Origin: Pseudonocardia halophobica
Lineage (GTDB): Bacteria; Actinomycetota; Actinomycetes; Mycobacteriales; Pseudonocardiaceae
Assembly: GCF_027922425.1 (NCBI RefSeq)
Contig: NZ_BSFQ01000024.1
Location: 47,870-111,869, forward strand
Length of the DNA stretch: 64,000 bases
Reading direction: 5' to 3'
The position numbers and the translations under genes are program-made. The notes beneath the pieces were generated by a model that was not told the DNA's origin, did no database searches, and saw only the letters and a list, made by a program, of their open reading frames with translations. This document shows, in pieces, positions 41,563 to 49,736 of this stretch (position 1 is its first letter; each line of letters begins with the position of its first letter).

Positions 41563-41910
41563 CGTGTAGCTCCATATATCGCGCCGGGTCGGAGTGGGGC
41601 CTCCGACCGCCCGGGATCCGCGAACGGTGCGACCTGGGGAGTATCGCGGGCTCACATCCGTGTGATTCACGAACGCGAACCCTTCCGTTCCGGAAATACT
41701 TTCCCGCCCTGTCCCCTTCCCTTCTCTCGACGGACCGGAAACCGCGGGACAGGGAGCTGGCGCGACGGTTCCGGGTGGCATTTCTAACCGCCCCAGTCGG
41801 AGCGGCCGAGCGAGAACGCTACGTTTCGAACAGCGGTTTCCGTCAAACCGATCATTGGTGACCTCGATCACGGTAACGCAACCGTGATGCGCTCGATAAC
41901 CGTATAACCG
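41563..41910 (-). ncRNA. structured 5' leader of rpf2, related to the rpf1 leader
   Basis: A GGTTATACGG -10-like segment lies near 41900-41909, like GCCGTTATACG upstream of rpf1. The leader contains CCCGGAACCG-N7-AGCTCCCTGTCCC pairing with GGGGACAGGGC (41746-41774 with 41706-41716), matching the rpf1 leader in order and sequence. A c-di-AMP type riboswitch is the best guess from family knowledge, not a confirmed match. Confidence 0.4.
41857..41872. promoter_or_regulatory. CRP-like dyad near rpf2 promoter
   Basis: GGTGACCTCGATCACG keeps the GTGA-N6-TCAC core of a CRP site. It lies inside the predicted leader rather than upstream of the -10, so it is weaker evidence than the site near rpf1. 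A half-similar element (41918-41933) lies just upstream of the -10. Confidence 0.3.
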
Positions 41911-42053
41911 CTGGTCAGCACACTGAGATCACGGATGTATCACGGCTGATCGAATATGACCGATCCGGAAATATTGTCGTTTCGCTCACAAGCATCTGAT
42001 GACGAACGGTAGGCGTCACATGGACGCAGAGTGACTGTTCGAGGAGCCTCACA

Positions 42054-42995
42054 GTGGCTGCGCGGCGCAACGTGGTCCATTCTGGTGAGGTGACAGACGC
42101 CCACCGGGCCGGCCGGCCAGACTCGCCCGCCGCCCTCGCCGACGCCCTCCGGGCGACCGGTTACCTCGCCGACGACGGTCTCGCGACGGCCGCGTACCTC
42201 GCGCTCGAGATGCAGCGCCCGCTCTTCTGCGAGGGCGAGCCGGGCACCGGGAAGACCGCCCTCGCCCAGGCCCTCGCCCAGGTCCTCGGCGCCGAGCTGA
42301 TCCGGCTCCAGTGCCACGACGGGATCGACGCCGCGCAGGCCCTCTACGACTGGGACTTCCCGCGCCAGCTGCTCCACCTGCGTGCGCTGGAGGCCGCAGC
42401 CTCCGTCGACGGCTCCACGCTCGACGCCGACGCGGTGGAGGCCTCCCTCTACGAGGACCGCTTCCTGCTGGCCCGTCCGATCCTGCGCGCCCTGCGGACC
42501 GTCCCGGCCGTGCTGCTGGTCGACGAGATCGACCGCGCCGACGACGAGTTCGAGGCCTTCCTCCTCGAGGTGCTCTCCGAGCACGCGGTGACGATCCCCG
42601 AGGTCGGCGAGGTCCGCGCCGTCGTGCCGCCCGTGGTGGTTCTCACGTCCAACCGCACGCGTGAGGTGCACGACGCGCTCAAGCGGCGCTGCCTCTACCT
42701 CTGGCTGGACCACCCGGACGTCGCCCGCGAGATCGAGATCCTCCGCAGCCGGCTGCCCGGCGTCCCGGAACGGCTCGCCCAGCAGGTCGCCACCGCCGCC
42801 CAGAAGCTCCGCACCACCGACCTGATCAAGCCGCCGGGCGTCGCCGAGTCGCTGGACTGGGCCCGCGCGCTGCAGCTGGTCGGCGCCCGCACCCTCGACG
42901 TCGACAGCGCCGCCCGCACGCTCGGTGCCGTGCTGAAGTACCGCGAGGACGCCGACCGGGTGCGCAACCGACTCGACTCCCTGCTCGCCTCCTGA
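42054..42995 (+). CDS. MoxR-type AAA+ ATPase, CoxD-like
   Basis: The 313-aa protein is a MoxR AAA+ ATPase. Walker A is GEPGTGKTALAQAL (about 60-73), Walker B VLLVDEIDRADDEFEAFLLEVLSE (about 150), and sensor 1 VVLTSNRTREVHDALKRRC. In CO dehydrogenase clusters the homologue CoxD helps to sulfurate or activate the Mo/Cu centre together with CoxE and CoxF; the next two genes are CoxE- and XdhC/CoxF-like, which supports that role. GAGGAG precedes the GTG at 42054; a later GTG (VTDAHRAG) is possible. It is divergent from rpf2. Confidence 0.9.
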   Translation: MAARRNVVHSGEVTDAHRAGRPDSPAALADALRATGYLADDGLATAAYLALEMQRPLFCEGEPGTGKTALAQALAQVLGAELIRLQCHDGIDAAQALYDWDFPRQLLHLRALEAAASVDGSTLDADAVEASLYEDRFLLARPILRALRTVPAVLLVDEIDRADDEFEAFLLEVLSEHAVTIPEVGEVRAVVPPVVVLTSNRTREVHDALKRRCLYLWLDHPDVAREIEILRSRLPGVPERLAQQVATAAQKLRTTDLIKPPGVAESLDWARALQLVGARTLDVDSAARTLGAVLKYREDADRVRNRLDSLLAS

Positions 42996-43008
42996 CGGAC
43001 GGACCGAC

Positions 43009-44172
43009 GTGCAGTACCCGAGTGCGGTGCCCGACACCGGTCCGGCCCCGGACGCCGACCCGTTCCCCGGGTTGGTCGGCTTCACCGCCGCCCTGCGCGC
43101 CGCCGGCGTGCCCATGACGACCGACCGGGTGGCCGCCTTCACCGAGGCGCTCGACACCCTCGACGTCACCAGTCGGACGCAGACCTACTGGGCCGGTCGG
43201 CTCACGCTCTGCTCCGACCCGGACGACATCCGGCGCTACGACGCGGCCTTCGCCGCCTGGTTCGACCCGGCCCAGGGCCCGCGGTCGCCCGCGCCGGGGG
43301 ACCGGCCGCCGCCCCCGCCCACGCTGCGCTCGCTCATGCCCGCGCGGGACCGCGGCGCGGAGTCCGGCGAGGACGAGGAGGAGGACGACTCCCCCGTCGT
43401 CCGGGCCACGGCGACCGGCGCCGAGGTGCTGCGCACGCGCGACCTCGGCGAGCTCGGCCCACTGGAACGCGAGCACCTGCGCCGGCTGCTGGCCCTGCTG
43501 CGGCCGGACCCGCCCACCCGCGCCTCCCGGCGTCGCGGCCCCTCCCGGCACGGCAGCCCGGACCCGCGCCGGACCCTGCGCGCGGCGCTGCGCAACGAGG
43601 GCGAGATCGGCGCGCTGTACCGGCGCGCGCCCACCCGGCGCCCGCGCAAGGTGGTGCTGCTGATCGACGTCTCGGGCTCGATGGAGCCCTACGCCGACGC
43701 GCTGCTCCGGTTCGCCCACGTCGTCGTGCGGCGGTCGCCGCGCAGCACGGAGGTCTTCACCCTCGGCACCCGGCTCACCCGGGTCACCCGGGAGCTGCGC
43801 CAGCGAGATGCCGAACGCGCACTGCGGGAGGCCTCGCGGGCGATTCCGGACTGGTCCGGCGGCACCCGGCTCGGCGAGGCCGTCCAGGCGTTCGTCGACC
43901 GCTGGGGGCAGCGCGGGGCCGCGCGGCGCGCCGTCGTCGTGGTCTTCTCGGACGGCTGGGAGCGCGGCGAGCCGGACCTGCTGGGCCGGCAGGTGCAGCG
44001 GCTCTCCCGGCTCGCGCACAAGGTGGTGTGGGTCAACCCGCACGCCGGCAAGGAGGGCTACGCCCCCGTGCAGGGCGGAATAGTCGCCGTCCTGCCGCAC
44101 TTGGACCAACTGCTCGCCGGGCACAGCCTGGAGACCCTGGAACGTTTGCTCGCGGTGATGAGAGATGCTTGA
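43009..44172 (+). CDS. VWA domain protein, CoxE-like
   Basis: The 387-aa protein has a C-terminal von Willebrand A domain (about residues 215-380) with an intact metal-binding MIDAS motif in VVLLIDVSGSMEPYADAL near 223, and SGGTRLGEAV and FSDGWERGEPD further on. The N-terminal half is partly acidic and Pro-rich. CoxE-type VWA proteins pair with CoxD-like MoxR ATPases to mature molybdenum hydroxylases. The GTG start lies 13 nt after the coxD-like stop codon. Confidence 0.9.
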   Translation: MQYPSAVPDTGPAPDADPFPGLVGFTAALRAAGVPMTTDRVAAFTEALDTLDVTSRTQTYWAGRLTLCSDPDDIRRYDAAFAAWFDPAQGPRSPAPGDRPPPPPTLRSLMPARDRGAESGEDEEEDDSPVVRATATGAEVLRTRDLGELGPLEREHLRRLLALLRPDPPTRASRRRGPSRHGSPDPRRTLRAALRNEGEIGALYRRAPTRRPRKVVLLIDVSGSMEPYADALLRFAHVVVRRSPRSTEVFTLGTRLTRVTRELRQRDAERALREASRAIPDWSGGTRLGEAVQAFVDRWGQRGAARRAVVVVFSDGWERGEPDLLGRQVQRLSRLAHKVVWVNPHAGKEGYAPVQGGIVAVLPHLDQLLAGHSLETLERLLAVMRDA

Positions 44173-44210
44173 CCGGCCCGACAGGGAGGTCCGGCCAGTG
44201 GAGGTTCCCC

Positions 44211-45329
44211 ATGCGTGACGTCGTCGACCAGCTCGAGGGCTGGTGGAAGAACGGCGAGCCGGCGGCGCTCGCCACGGTGGTGGCGACCTTCCGCTCCGCC
44301 CCCCGCCAGCCCGGCGCGTCGATGCTGGTGGGCCCCGGCGGCGAGGCCGTCGGCAGCGTGTCCGGCGGCTGCGTCGAGGGCGCGGTCTACGAGCTCGGCC
44401 AGGAGGTCCTCGGCGACCACCGGCCCGTGCTGCAGCGCTACGGCGTGTCCGACGACGACGCGTTCGCCGTGGGCCTGACCTGCGGCGGAATCCTCGACGT
44501 CTACGTCGAGGAGGTCTCCCCCGAGGCCTACCCCGAGTTCGGCCGGATCGCCGAGGCCATCCGCGAGGAGACGCCGGTGGCCGTGGCCACCGTCGTGTCC
44601 GGCCCCGCCGAGCGGCTCGGGAAGCGGCTGATCGTCTGGGAGGACGCGGTCGACGGCGGCACCGGCTCGGACCGGCTCGACGGCGCGGTCACCGACGACG
44701 CCCGGGGCCTGCTCGCCTCCGGCCGCAACGCCACCATCACCTACGGCGTCGACGGCCAGCGCCGCGGCGAGGGCCTGATGGTGTTCGTCGAGTCCTTCGC
44801 CCCGCCGCCCCGCATGATCGTGTTCGGCGCGATCGACTTCGCCGCCGCCGTCGCGAAGATGGGCAACTTCCTCGGCTACCGGGTCACGGTGTGCGACGCC
44901 CGCCCGGTCTTCGCCACCGCCAGCCGCTTCCCCGGCGCCAACGAGGTCGTGGTCGAGTGGCCGCACCGGTACCTGGCCAAGGAGGCCGAGGAGGGCCGGA
45001 TCGACGGGCGGACGGTGCTCACCGTCCTCACCCACGACCCGAAGTTCGACGTCCCGCTGCTCGAGGTGGCCCTGCGGCTGCCGCAGGTCGCCTACATCGG
45101 CGCGATGGGCTCGCGGCGCACCCACACGGACCGGATCGAGCGGCTCAAGGAGCGCGGCCTCACGGACGCGGAGATCGCGAAGATGTCCAGCCCCATCGGC
45201 CTGGACCTCGGGGCGCGTACTCCCGAGGAGACCGCCGTCTCCATCGCCGCCGAGATGATCGCCCAGCACTGGGGCGGCGCCGGGACGCGGCTGGCGGAGC
45301 GCGAGGGGCCCATCCACATCCACACCTGA
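44211..45329 (+). CDS. XdhC/CoxF family Mo-cofactor maturation protein
   Basis: The 372-aa protein carries an N-terminal XdhC_CoxI domain (about 10-80, VVATFRSAPRQPGASMLVGPGG, with SGGCVEGAV near 55) and a C-terminal Rossmann-type XdhC_C domain (about 205-350; MIVFGAIDFAAAVAKMGNFLGYRVTVCDARP, YIGAMGSRRT). XdhC binds Mo-cofactor, protects its sulfurated form and inserts it into xanthine dehydrogenase family enzymes. GGAGG precedes the ATG at 44211. It completes a coxD-coxE-xdhC set; its client enzyme may be the coxL-like protein at the left edge. Confidence 0.92.
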   Translation: MRDVVDQLEGWWKNGEPAALATVVATFRSAPRQPGASMLVGPGGEAVGSVSGGCVEGAVYELGQEVLGDHRPVLQRYGVSDDDAFAVGLTCGGILDVYVEEVSPEAYPEFGRIAEAIREETPVAVATVVSGPAERLGKRLIVWEDAVDGGTGSDRLDGAVTDDARGLLASGRNATITYGVDGQRRGEGLMVFVESFAPPPRMIVFGAIDFAAAVAKMGNFLGYRVTVCDARPVFATASRFPGANEVVVEWPHRYLAKEAEEGRIDGRTVLTVLTHDPKFDVPLLEVALRLPQVAYIGAMGSRRTHTDRIERLKERGLTDAEIAKMSSPIGLDLGARTPEETAVSIAAEMIAQHWGGAGTRLAEREGPIHIHT

Positions 45330-45399
45330 CCGTCGGGACAGGGGGCGCACCCTCCGTCGGACCGGTCCCCCGGGCCGTCGGGCGGACTACCGTGCGGGG

Positions 45400-45450
45400 G
45401 TGCAGACGAGGAGGTCCCGCATGTCCCGCCCCCGTTCCCGGCGCCGCTGA
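45400..45450 (+). CDS. Arg-rich 16-codon upstream ORF ahead of the alcohol dehydrogenase
   Basis: GTG at 45400 (or the in-frame ATG at 45421, which has a strong GAGGAGG) opens VQTRRSRMSRPRSRRR and stops at 45450. A TACCGT -10-like hexamer (45388-45393) ends 6 nt before the GTG, so the transcript would be leaderless at this mini-ORF. Eight of 16 residues are Arg. It precedes two dyads and the alcohol dehydrogenase gene and may be a leader peptide. Confidence 0.4.
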   Translation: MQTRRSRMSRPRSRRR

Positions 45451-45493
45451 TGCCGGTGCCGCGCACCGTGTCCACCGCCTCCGCCGGCCCCGT

Positions 45494-45575
45494 CACGGAG
45501 CACCGTGGCCGCTCCGTGCGGAGTAACGTGGCTCACACGATCCGGATGCCCCGGGCATCCGGACGTCGTCGTGTG
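45494..45575. promoter_or_regulatory. two strong dyads upstream of the iron alcohol dehydrogenase
   Basis: CACGGAGC-N9-GCTCCGTG spans 45494-45518. A near-perfect palindrome of 11+1+11 nt spans 45541-45563 (left arm TCCGGATGCCC), nested within CACACGA (45534-45540) and TCGTGTG (45569-45575). They end 27 nt before the gene's start codon and could be operators or an RNA attenuator. Confidence 0.6.
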
Positions 45576-45602
45576 CGGTCGGACGAGGTGTGGGAGGGCA
45601 GC

Positions 45603-46922
45603 GTGGCTCTCGAGGGCGGGACCCCGGCGACCGGAACCGTCGACGCGTGTCGTCGGGCGGGCGAGACGGTGCTGGTGGACGACGTGCTCCGCGACGACGC
45701 GGCCGAGCGGGAGCCGGACCTCACCGTCCACCGGGGCGGCGGCTGCGGCGCCCCGGCGGCCGGCGCGACGAACCCGCGGCTGTCGAAGTTCCACGCCCCC
45801 GAGATCGTGTTCGGCCCGGACTCGCTGCGCGAGGCCGCGTACGCCGCCGCCCGGCTCGGCGCGCGGCGGCCGTTCGTGGTGACCGACCCGGGCGTGTTCG
45901 AGGCGGGCTGGCCCGCCGAGCTGCTCGCGCACCTGCGCGGGACCGGGCTCACCCCGCGGCTGTGGACGGACGTCACGCCGAACCCCAAGGACCACGAGAT
46001 CGAGCAGGGCTACCACGACTACGTGGCGTCCGGCTGCGACGTCGTGATGGGCCTGGGCGGCGGCTCGGTGATCGACGCGGCTAAGGGCGTGGCCCTGCTG
46101 GCGTCGAACGGCGGGCGGATCCTCGACTACGAGGGCATCGACCGGATCGCCAACCCGATCCCGCCCCTGATCATGATGCCCTCCACCTCGGGGACCGGCG
46201 CGGACGTCTCGCAGTTCTGCATCGTCACCGACACCGAGCGGCACACCAAGATCACGATCATGGGCCGGGCGCTCGTCCCGGACGTCTCGGTGATCGACCC
46301 GCGGCTGCTCGTCACGATGCCGGAGTGGCTCAACGCGGCCACCGGCCTCGACGCGCTGACCCACGGCATCGAGGCGTTCGTCTCGCTGGCGCACGGCCCG
46401 CTCACCGACCACCACGCCCTGCAGGCCGTGTCGCTGGTCAACGCCAACCTGGCGCACACGATGCTCCGGCCGGAGGACCAGCGCGCCCGCCAGGCGATGG
46501 CCCAGGCCGCGCTGGAGGCCGGGCTGGCCTTCACCAACGCGATCCTCGGTGCCACGCACGCCATGAGCCACCAGGTCGGCGGGATGCTCGACCTGCCGCA
46601 CGGGGTGATCAACGGCGTGCTGCTGCCGCACGTCGTCCGGTTCAACGGCGCCGCCACCCCCGAGCGGTTCGTGCCGATCGCGCAGGCGATGGGCCTGGCC
46701 GGGCACGGCGTGCCGGGGGCCGAGGCCGTCGACATGGTCGCCGCGGAGATCCGGAAGCTGGGCGACGAGGTCGGCGTACCGAGCGGGCTCGGCGCGCTCG
46801 GCGTGACCGAGGCGGACATCCCGCGGCTCGCGGTGCTGACCCTCGGCGACGCCTGCCTGACCACCAACCCCCGCCCCGCCTCCGTCGACGAGGTCGAGAC
46901 GCTGTTCCGGGCCGCCCTGTGA
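45603..46922 (+). CDS. iron-containing (group III) alcohol dehydrogenase
   Basis: The 439-aa NAD(P)-linked dehydrogenase belongs to the iron-dependent family. The GGGSVIDAAKG nucleotide-binding motif is near residue 155, MMPSTSGTGADVSQF near 190, and metal ligands are visible in GLDALTHGIEAF and in ATHAMSHQVGGMLDLPHG. The first 55 residues are an extra, poorly conserved N-terminus with GGGCGAPAAG, longer than in classical members. The GTG at 45603 has GGGAGG upstream. It is followed after 10 nt by a kinase and response regulator, so enzyme and sensor are co-transcribed, recalling ethanol-oxidation systems where an Fe-ADH sits with two-component genes. Substrate unknown. Confidence 0.92.
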   Translation: MALEGGTPATGTVDACRRAGETVLVDDVLRDDAAEREPDLTVHRGGGCGAPAAGATNPRLSKFHAPEIVFGPDSLREAAYAAARLGARRPFVVTDPGVFEAGWPAELLAHLRGTGLTPRLWTDVTPNPKDHEIEQGYHDYVASGCDVVMGLGGGSVIDAAKGVALLASNGGRILDYEGIDRIANPIPPLIMMPSTSGTGADVSQFCIVTDTERHTKITIMGRALVPDVSVIDPRLLVTMPEWLNAATGLDALTHGIEAFVSLAHGPLTDHHALQAVSLVNANLAHTMLRPEDQRARQAMAQAALEAGLAFTNAILGATHAMSHQVGGMLDLPHGVINGVLLPHVVRFNGAATPERFVPIAQAMGLAGHGVPGAEAVDMVAAEIRKLGDEVGVPSGLGALGVTEADIPRLAVLTLGDACLTTNPRPASVDEVETLFRAAL

Positions 46923-46932
46923 GGACGCCGCG

Positions 46933-48381
46933 GTGACGAGCGTGCCCTCCTCCGGCCCCTGGCCGCCGCGGCGGGCCGACACGCCGGCGCCCGCGGGCCG
47001 CTCGTGGCCCGGCCCGGACCTCGACGCGCTGACCGGACTGCGGTCCGGCAAGCCGTCGTTCTACCCGGAGTACCGGGTGTCGGCGGTGCGGTTGCGCCGG
47101 GTGATCCTCGCCCTGGAGCGGATCTCCGCCGCGCTGGTCCGCACGATGGAGGGCTCCGAGGCGCTCGTCCGGGCCGTGGTCGACGCGGCCGCGGACCACC
47201 TTTCCGCGGACTGGGTCGCCTTCGCGCTGGTCGACGGCCGGTTGAAGGACGCCAGCCCGCGGCACCTCGTCCTGGGGCCCGACGGAGTGGAGTGGACGAA
47301 CCTCGACCTGGTGCCGGCGACGGTGCGTGCGCACGTCGAGAAGGTCCGCTGCGGCGACGACACCGGCCACGAGGGCCCCGGCCACGACCGGGACACCGCC
47401 CGCACGCACCTGCACGTCCCGGTCCGGCTCGACGGGCGGACCGTCGGCGGGTTCGTGGCGTGGACCCCGCGGGACCGGGAGGTCGACGACACCGACCACT
47501 CGGTCATGCGGATCCTGGCCGGGCAGACGGCGTCGGCGTTGCAGAACTGCGCGCTGCTGGAGCGCTCGGAGAAGCTCTACGCGCGCACCGCCCGGCAGGC
47601 CGAGGACCTCCGCGCCCGCAACGCCGAGCTGCAGCGCACCCAGGAGCAGCTCGGCGCCGCCCGGCAGCGCGAAGTGCTGGACAACGAGCGGCACCGGATC
47701 GCCCGGGAGCTGCACGACAGCGTCACCCAGTACGCGCTGTCCGCCGGCATGCACATCGAGCTGGTCCGCGGCGAGCTGGACGAGCCGCGGCTGCTCGAGC
47801 ACCTCGACACCGCGAAGGACCTCACCAAGCGGGCCGTCGAGCAGCTGCGCTCGGCGATCTACGCGCTCAGCCACCACGAGAGCGCCGACCAGGACCTGCC
47901 GGCGATGCTGCGCCAGCTCACCACCGTGCACATGCCGGACGAGCTGCGCATCGACGTCCGGATCGGCGGCGAGCCCGTGCGGCTGCCCGCCGAGCAGGAG
48001 CAGTCGCTGTTCCGCATCGCCGGCGAGGCGCTGTTCAACACGGCCATGCACGCCGACGCCTCCCGCGCGTCGATCCGGCTGGCCTACCGGCCCGGCGCGG
48101 TCCGGCTGACCGTGTCCGACGACGGCAAGGGCCGGCCGGAGGAGGTCCGGCGCAGTCTGCGGGCGTCGGCGCTGTCCCCGTCCGGCGAGCACCGCGGCCT
48201 GGTCAACATGCAGACCAGGGCCGTGGAGATGGGCGGGACGGTGACGTTCCGCCGGGCCCGCATGGGCGGGCTGCAGGTCCAGGTCGACGTGCCGGTCGGC
48301 GGGGCCGACGGCGGGCGGCGGACGGGCCGCGGCAGTGCACGGGGCGACGCCCGGAGCGACGAGAGAGGGGTGGCGTCATGA
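46933..48381 (+). CDS. GAF-domain sensor histidine kinase, NarL partner type
   Basis: The 482-aa soluble kinase has a GAF domain (about residues 60-215), a coiled-coil (about 215-255), a HisKA_3 helix with phosphoacceptor His in RIARELHDSVTQYALSAGMH near 260, and HATPase_c (about 350-455; AGEALFNTAMHADAS and VSDDGKG). The C-terminal 20 residues are Arg/Gly-rich. It lies 10 nt after the alcohol dehydrogenase and overlaps the regulator by 4 nt (ATGA). It resembles the MadS group of actinobacterial kinases as I recall it, but I cannot check this. A cytoplasmic alcohol- or aldehyde-related signal is plausible. Confidence 0.9.
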   Translation: MTSVPSSGPWPPRRADTPAPAGRSWPGPDLDALTGLRSGKPSFYPEYRVSAVRLRRVILALERISAALVRTMEGSEALVRAVVDAAADHLSADWVAFALVDGRLKDASPRHLVLGPDGVEWTNLDLVPATVRAHVEKVRCGDDTGHEGPGHDRDTARTHLHVPVRLDGRTVGGFVAWTPRDREVDDTDHSVMRILAGQTASALQNCALLERSEKLYARTARQAEDLRARNAELQRTQEQLGAARQREVLDNERHRIARELHDSVTQYALSAGMHIELVRGELDEPRLLEHLDTAKDLTKRAVEQLRSAIYALSHHESADQDLPAMLRQLTTVHMPDELRIDVRIGGEPVRLPAEQEQSLFRIAGEALFNTAMHADASRASIRLAYRPGAVRLTVSDDGKGRPEEVRRSLRASALSPSGEHRGLVNMQTRAVEMGGTVTFRRARMGGLQVQVDVPVGGADGGRRTGRGSARGDARSDERGVAS

Positions 48382-49079
48382 GCGCCGTTCGCACCGCACC
48401 GCCGGGGGGTCAGCCCCCGCGCCCGATGCACCGGGCGCGCCCGATGCCCGTGCGGATCGTGCTGGTCGACGACCACTCGATCATGCGCCAGGGGCTGCGC
48501 GCCGTGCTGGAGCGCGAGGAGGACCTGCGGGTGGTCGGCGAGGCAGGCACCCCGGCCGACGCGATCGCCGCCGTGGCCGCGACCCGCCCGCACGTCGTGC
48601 TGCTCGACCTCAAGCTGACGTCCGGCCCGCAGACGGACGGGCTGGACGTCTGCCGCAAGCTCTGCGCCGCCCACCCGGGCATCGGTGTGCTGGTGCTCAC
48701 CACGTTCGCCGAGGACCGGCTCGTCGTCGAGTCCGTGCAGGCGGGCGCCCGCGGGTACGTCGTGAAGGACGTCGACACCACCGAGCTGGTCCGCGCCATC
48801 CGCGCGGTCTCGCGCGGGGAGAGCGCCTTCGACGCCCGCAGCGCCTCCGCGATGGTGCGCTCGCTCTCCGGCGGCGTACCGGACCGGGAGCGGCTCACCG
48901 AACGCGAGCTCGACGTGCTGCGGCTGCTCGCCCGCGGTCTGTCCAACCGCGCCATCGGGGCCGAGCTGTTCATCTCCGAGACCACGGTGAAGTTCCACGT
49001 CGGCAACCTCATGCGCAAGCTGATGGTCTCCCGGCGCGCCGAGGCGGTGTACGCGGCGACCAAGCTGGGCCTGCTCTAG
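48378..49079 (+). CDS. LuxR/NarL-type response regulator
   Basis: The 233-aa protein has a short Pro-rich N-terminus, a receiver domain (about 24-145; IVLVDDHSIMRQGLRAVLE, phosphoacceptor Asp in VVLLDLKLTSG near 76, Lys in YVVKDVDTTE) and a LuxR helix-turn-helix (about 165-230; LTERELDVLRLLARGLSNRAIG, TTVKFHVGNLMRKL). It pairs with the overlapping kinase and probably controls the alcohol dehydrogenase operon, including itself; the dyads at 45494-45575 are candidate targets. Confidence 0.93.
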   Translation: MSAVRTAPPGGQPPRPMHRARPMPVRIVLVDDHSIMRQGLRAVLEREEDLRVVGEAGTPADAIAAVAATRPHVVLLDLKLTSGPQTDGLDVCRKLCAAHPGIGVLVLTTFAEDRLVVESVQAGARGYVVKDVDTTELVRAIRAVSRGESAFDARSASAMVRSLSGGVPDRERLTERELDVLRLLARGLSNRAIGAELFISETTVKFHVGNLMRKLMVSRRAEAVYAATKLGLL

Positions 49080-49124
49080 GGTCCTGGCTCGCGCACCGGC
49101 ACGCGGCACGGTAGGACCGCGGGC

Positions 49125-49736
49125 GTGCGCGTGTATGCGGAGCGGCCGGAGCGGGCCGCCGGTCAGGTGCTGGCCGACGTCGTGGCGGTGGCGTGGGCGG
49201 TCCTCTGGATCTGGCTGGGGGTGGCCGCCCACGACCTGCTGCTGCGCCTGCAGGGGCCCGGCCGGACGCTCGTCCAGGCGGGCGAGTCGATCCGCGGCGC
49301 GTTCGACGGCGCGGCCCGCGGCGCCGGGGAGGTCCCGTTCGTCGGCGACCGGCTGGCCGGGGCCTTCGCGCCCGGGGCCGACGCCGGGTCCTCGCTCGTC
49401 GCCGCCGGCCAGCAGCAGATCGACACCGTCGCCGCAGTGGCGACCGGGGCGGGCGTGCTGGTCGCGGTCCTGGGGCTGCTGCCCGTGCTGGCACTGTGGC
49501 TGCCGCTGCGGGTCCGCTACGCCCGCCGGGCCACGGCGGCCGCCGAGGCGCGCGAGGCCGGCCCGGACGTCCTGGCCCTGCGGGCGCTCACGCGCCGCCC
49601 CCTGCGCTCCCTGCTGCGCATCACACCCGACCCTGCCCAGGCCTGGCGATCCGGCGATCCCGCGGCCGTCGCGGCACTGGCCGAGGCGGAGCTGCGGTCC
49701 CTGGGCCTCCGGGCACCCCGGGTCAGCGGACGGTGA
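49125..49736 (+). CDS. hypothetical membrane protein with two helices
   Basis: The 203-aa protein has two hydrophobic segments (about residues 20-40 and 110-135) separated by an Ala/Gly-rich outside loop, and a cytoplasmic C-terminus rich in Arg and Leu. I do not recognise a named family, although similar two-helix proteins are common in actinobacteria. The GTG at 49125 gives a sensible N-terminus. Its last 14 nt overlap the 3' end of the convergent lipoprotein gene, and no terminator is visible between them. Confidence 0.65.
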   Translation: MRVYAERPERAAGQVLADVVAVAWAVLWIWLGVAAHDLLLRLQGPGRTLVQAGESIRGAFDGAARGAGEVPFVGDRLAGAFAPGADAGSSLVAAGQQQIDTVAAVATGAGVLVAVLGLLPVLALWLPLRVRYARRATAAAEAREAGPDVLALRALTRRPLRSLLRITPDPAQAWRSGDPAAVAALAEAELRSLGLRAPRVSGR

